Shown here: positions 5,630 to 7,917 of the stretch, piece after piece
How positions within the stretch are numbered: position 1 is the first letter of the stretch
Layout: every line of letters begins with the position of its first letter
Assembly (NCBI GenBank): GCA_030613445.1
Contig: JAUWLY010000122.1
Location: 1-7,917 of the forward strand
Origin: Candidatus Stahliibacteriota bacterium
GTDB taxonomy: Bacteria; Hydrothermota; Tepidihabitantia; SM23-42
Direction: 5' to 3'
DNA: 7,917 bases
The notes under the pieces: model-generated
Database searches by the model: none
What the model was told of the DNA's origin: nothing
What the model saw: only the letters and a program-made list of their open reading frames with translations
Program-made: the position numbers and the translations under genes

Positions 5630-7917
5630 ATGAAAAGTATGTTAATCTCTCCAACGAGATTAGTTGTTGTCATCTTATTGTCATTCTGTCTTGGGTTTGC
5701 TGCGTGGTTGCCATTCGGTAATTCCAGATTGGCACAAGATGCAGAAACGCAGGTCTTGTCCTCAAGCTTCACCTTTCTGTCGTTTCGGGTGAGCCTTGCT
5801 GGATGCTATGAAGATATGGTTAGCACAAAAGGTATGATCAATACCAACAATGAAACCTTCTCCCTTTTAACAATACCAGATGGTTATTATACTGGAGAAA
5901 TCGGCAAGCCACAATTGCCAACTATTAAAAAAACAATCGGTGTACCATTCAATGCAACACTCTCTATTGAGGTCCTGGATACTGATTATGAAGAAGTCAG
6001 CTTACAAGAGATCGGAATTAATAATCGTATTATGCCAGCCCTTGCATCAGTCTTGAAAATGCCTGGAGAAAAACCTGTGTTCCAACTCGATGAACTAACT
6101 TATGCACACGATGGACTGTATCCGCAAGAAATAGTGAGAACTGAAAATGATGACATAATGCGCGGACACCGGCTCGTCTTACTTGAAATTGTTCCAATCC
6201 AATACAACCCGGTTACGAATTCCATTCGTTTTTATACTAATATCGAAATCGGAATCTCTTTTACGAGCGGTGATTTTGCAAAGACCAAACAAAGGATCAA
6301 ACAAGACTATTCAATACTCTTCGAAGACTTCATTGAAGATAAAGTGCTTAACTACTCTTTCTATGAGCAGATGCTCAGGGATGTGCTCCCCCTGCCTATT
6401 CACTATCTAATAATCACGCACAATAGTTTTCAAACCCAGGTTGATAACCTTGCATACTGGCTCAAGAAAAAAGGCTTTGACGTAAAGGTCGCAAATCAAG
6501 ACAGCATAAGCCCATGGAATGTTTCAGGCATTGAAAATTATATTGATGCACAGAGTCCTGCACCGACCTATCTTCTTTTAGTTGGTGATGTCAATGGTGG
6601 TTATATGCCAGCGCCGATCGGTGGCTCATCAAACAGAGTCACTGATCTTTACTATGCTGAGCTCGACGGTACTGGTTATCTTCCAGATATCTTCCATGGC
6701 CGGTTGTCCTGCGAAACAGCAACTCACATAACTACTGAGGTTGAAAAAATCCTCAAATATCAAAAAGCCAATATGCCGACTGGATGGTATAAGGACGATG
6801 CTTTCTGCGCAGGCATTGATAATTACACTGTAAGTGAGGGAACGCATAACTATTGCACGAGTACGTTTCTGGACCCACACGGTTACACAACATACAAACT
6901 CTATATGCAGACGTATGGTGCAACAACACAAGACGTTTTTGACAATGTGAATGCTGGTCGTATCCTGGTCACGATGTCTGGTCATGGTAGTGATGATGGC
7001 TGGCATGACGGACCTCAGTTTACAGTTACCCATGTGAATCAACTTACTAATGGCGACCTGCTGACGATCGCTACTGGGCATTGCTGTCTTGCCAATAATT
7101 TTGGCTCATCCACTAATCCGTGCGGTGGTGAATCCTGGATAAGAAAACAAAATGGCGGCGCGGTTGCTTATTACGGTTCTTGCCCTTCAACATATTGGGA
7201 TGAAGATGACTGGCTGCAAAGAGAATGGTATGAAGCGATTTATGCGGATGAAATATATGAACACGGACGATTCACTGAAGATGGTATGTATGATGGCGTA
7301 TACCAATCATCATCGGGGATAAAACAGTATTATTACGAGGCATACCATGTACTTGGTGATCCCTCGCTTGATTTGTGGACTGAAGAACCTCAGAACATGA
7401 ATGTCAACTATCCAGCAATTGTTTTTCCTGGAGCGAGCACATTCACGGTAACCGTAACTGACGGCGCTCCTTTAGCTAACGCCCTGGTCTGCTGCTGGAT
7501 ACCAAATCAATCTCCAGAAATGCATGTTGCTGAGTACACAAATGCATCGGGTGTTGCAAACCTCAGTATTGATCCGATGACCCCAGGTGATACAATGTAT
7601 GTCACAGTAACCCGACATAATTACATTCCGCATGAAGGTTATGCACTCGTCACTACTGCATCTGGACCTTATGTCTCATTAGGTCTAATGATCATAAATG
7701 ACTCTGGTGGTGACGGTCAAGTCAATCCAGGAGAGGATGTTGACCTTGGTGTCTGGGCAAAGAACATTGGAAGTGAAACTGCTTTTAGTGTCTACGGCTT
7801 GCTTTCAGAGTCTGACCCTTATGTGTCATTGTCAATCGATTCGTCCTGGTACGGTGATATTGCAGTCGATGATTCTTCACTTTCAAGTCCCTATTACCAT
7901 TTCACGGTTGCTACGAA
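5630..7917 (+). CDS. Secreted C25 (gingipain-type) cysteine peptidase, 3' end missing
   Basis: An open frame of 762 codons running off the window edge with no stop. Residues 1 to about 36 are a signal peptide: Lys2 and Arg10, hydrophobic core LVVVILLSFCLGFAAW (about 11-26), probable cleavage near LAQ-DAE. Residues about 37-250 resemble the C25 propeptide, with TGEIGKPQLPTI and later EIVPIQYNPVTNSIRFYTNIEI. The catalytic domain begins at about HYLIITHNSF (258 onward) with LLLVGDVNGG (about 316-323), DLYYAELDG (339-347), GRLS (357-360), the catalytic His452 in SGHGSDDGW and Cys486 in GHCCLANNF. The His-Cys spacing of 34 is close to the 33 of gingipain RgpB. The domain ends at YHVLGDPSLDLW (577 is the Asp). 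Ig-like modules follow: a beta-rich one (about 585-670) and a DSGGDGQVNPGED module (691-703). Extracellular or surface protein degradation is likely. A sorting signal, if any, lies beyond the window. Confidence 0.9.
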   Translation, partial: MKSMLISPTRLVVVILLSFCLGFAAWLPFGNSRLAQDAETQVLSSSFTFLSFRVSLAGCYEDMVSTKGMINTNNETFSLLTIPDGYYTGEIGKPQLPTIKKTIGVPFNATLSIEVLDTDYEEVSLQEIGINNRIMPALASVLKMPGEKPVFQLDELTYAHDGLYPQEIVRTENDDIMRGHRLVLLEIVPIQYNPVTNSIRFYTNIEIGISFTSGDFAKTKQRIKQDYSILFEDFIEDKVLNYSFYEQMLRDVLPLPIHYLIITHNSFQTQVDNLAYWLKKKGFDVKVANQDSISPWNVSGIENYIDAQSPAPTYLLLVGDVNGGYMPAPIGGSSNRVTDLYYAELDGTGYLPDIFHGRLSCETATHITTEVEKILKYQKANMPTGWYKDDAFCAGIDNYTVSEGTHNYCTSTFLDPHGYTTYKLYMQTYGATTQDVFDNVNAGRILVTMSGHGSDDGWHDGPQFTVTHVNQLTNGDLLTIATGHCCLANNFGSSTNPCGGESWIRKQNGGAVAYYGSCPSTYWDEDDWLQREWYEAIYADEIYEHGRFTEDGMYDGVYQSSSGIKQYYYEAYHVLGDPSLDLWTEEPQNMNVNYPAIVFPGASTFTVTVTDGAPLANALVCCWIPNQSPEMHVAEYTNASGVANLSIDPMTPGDTMYVTVTRHNYIPHEGYALVTTASGPYVSLGLMIINDSGGDGQVNPGEDVDLGVWAKNIGSETAFSVYGLLSESDPYVSLSIDSSWYGDIAVDDSSLSSPYYHFTVAT

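Noticed and set aside
6183..6410. A 75-codon plus-strand frame.
   Set aside because: Out-of-frame shadow within the peptidase gene, whose own frame is continuous here.
6629..7081. A 150-codon open frame on the minus strand.
   Set aside because: It lies wholly inside the C25 peptidase catalytic domain, has no recognisable motif, and the plus-strand protein is clearly the real one.
1..7917. CRISPR arrays, tRNA/rRNA genes, insertion sequences or attachment sites.
   Set aside because: No repeat-spacer pattern, cloverleaf, transposase motif or flanking terminal repeats were seen by eye; a covariance-model search was not possible.

Overview
The window carries five protein-coding loci, all on the + strand. 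The base composition is moderately AT-rich, and the genes look like those of an uncultivated Gram-negative-type bacterium. A plsX-fabH lipid pair, a membrane-fused spermidine-synthase-like protein, a beta-propeller lipoprotein-like gene and a gingipain-type (C25) secreted protease with a 'DSGGDGQVNPGED' Ig-like module together resemble genomes of the WOR-3/Stahlbacteria, Cloacimonadota or similar FCB-type lineages. This placement is inference from protein style, not from a marker gene.

Region 1 (1-1740) is fatty-acid and phospholipid initiation. It holds the 3' part of plsX (phosphate acyltransferase), cut by the window edge, and a complete fabH (ketoacyl-ACP synthase III). The two are coupled by a 4-base ATGA overlap. 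A perfect 9-bp inverted repeat follows fabH and probably closes this transcription unit, although it has no T-tract.

Region 2 (1788-4283) is one 831-residue protein: a duplicated polytopic membrane module, a spermidine-synthase-like Rossmann domain whose catalytic motif is altered, and a short TPR-like tail. It most likely starts at TTG.

Region 3 (4330-5296) is a TolB/PD40-type beta-propeller gene with a lipoprotein-like signal. It is split into two frames by what looks like a single extra base near 5055. Removing one T restores a continuous propeller of about 321 residues.

Region 4 (5297-7917) starts with a 333-base intergenic region holding a terminator, a good sigma-70-type promoter, a 14-bp palindrome and two strong Shine-Dalgarno sequences. 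It is followed by a large secreted C25 cysteine peptidase that runs off the right edge. Its catalytic His452 and Cys486 are visible.

The first two genes form a metabolic unit. The rest look like separately transcribed envelope or secreted-protein genes, and no shared pathway can be read from the sequence. I did not find a clear new multi-gene system. The points most worth a second look are the frameshifted propeller gene, the degenerate membrane-fused spermidine synthase and the structured leader of the protease.
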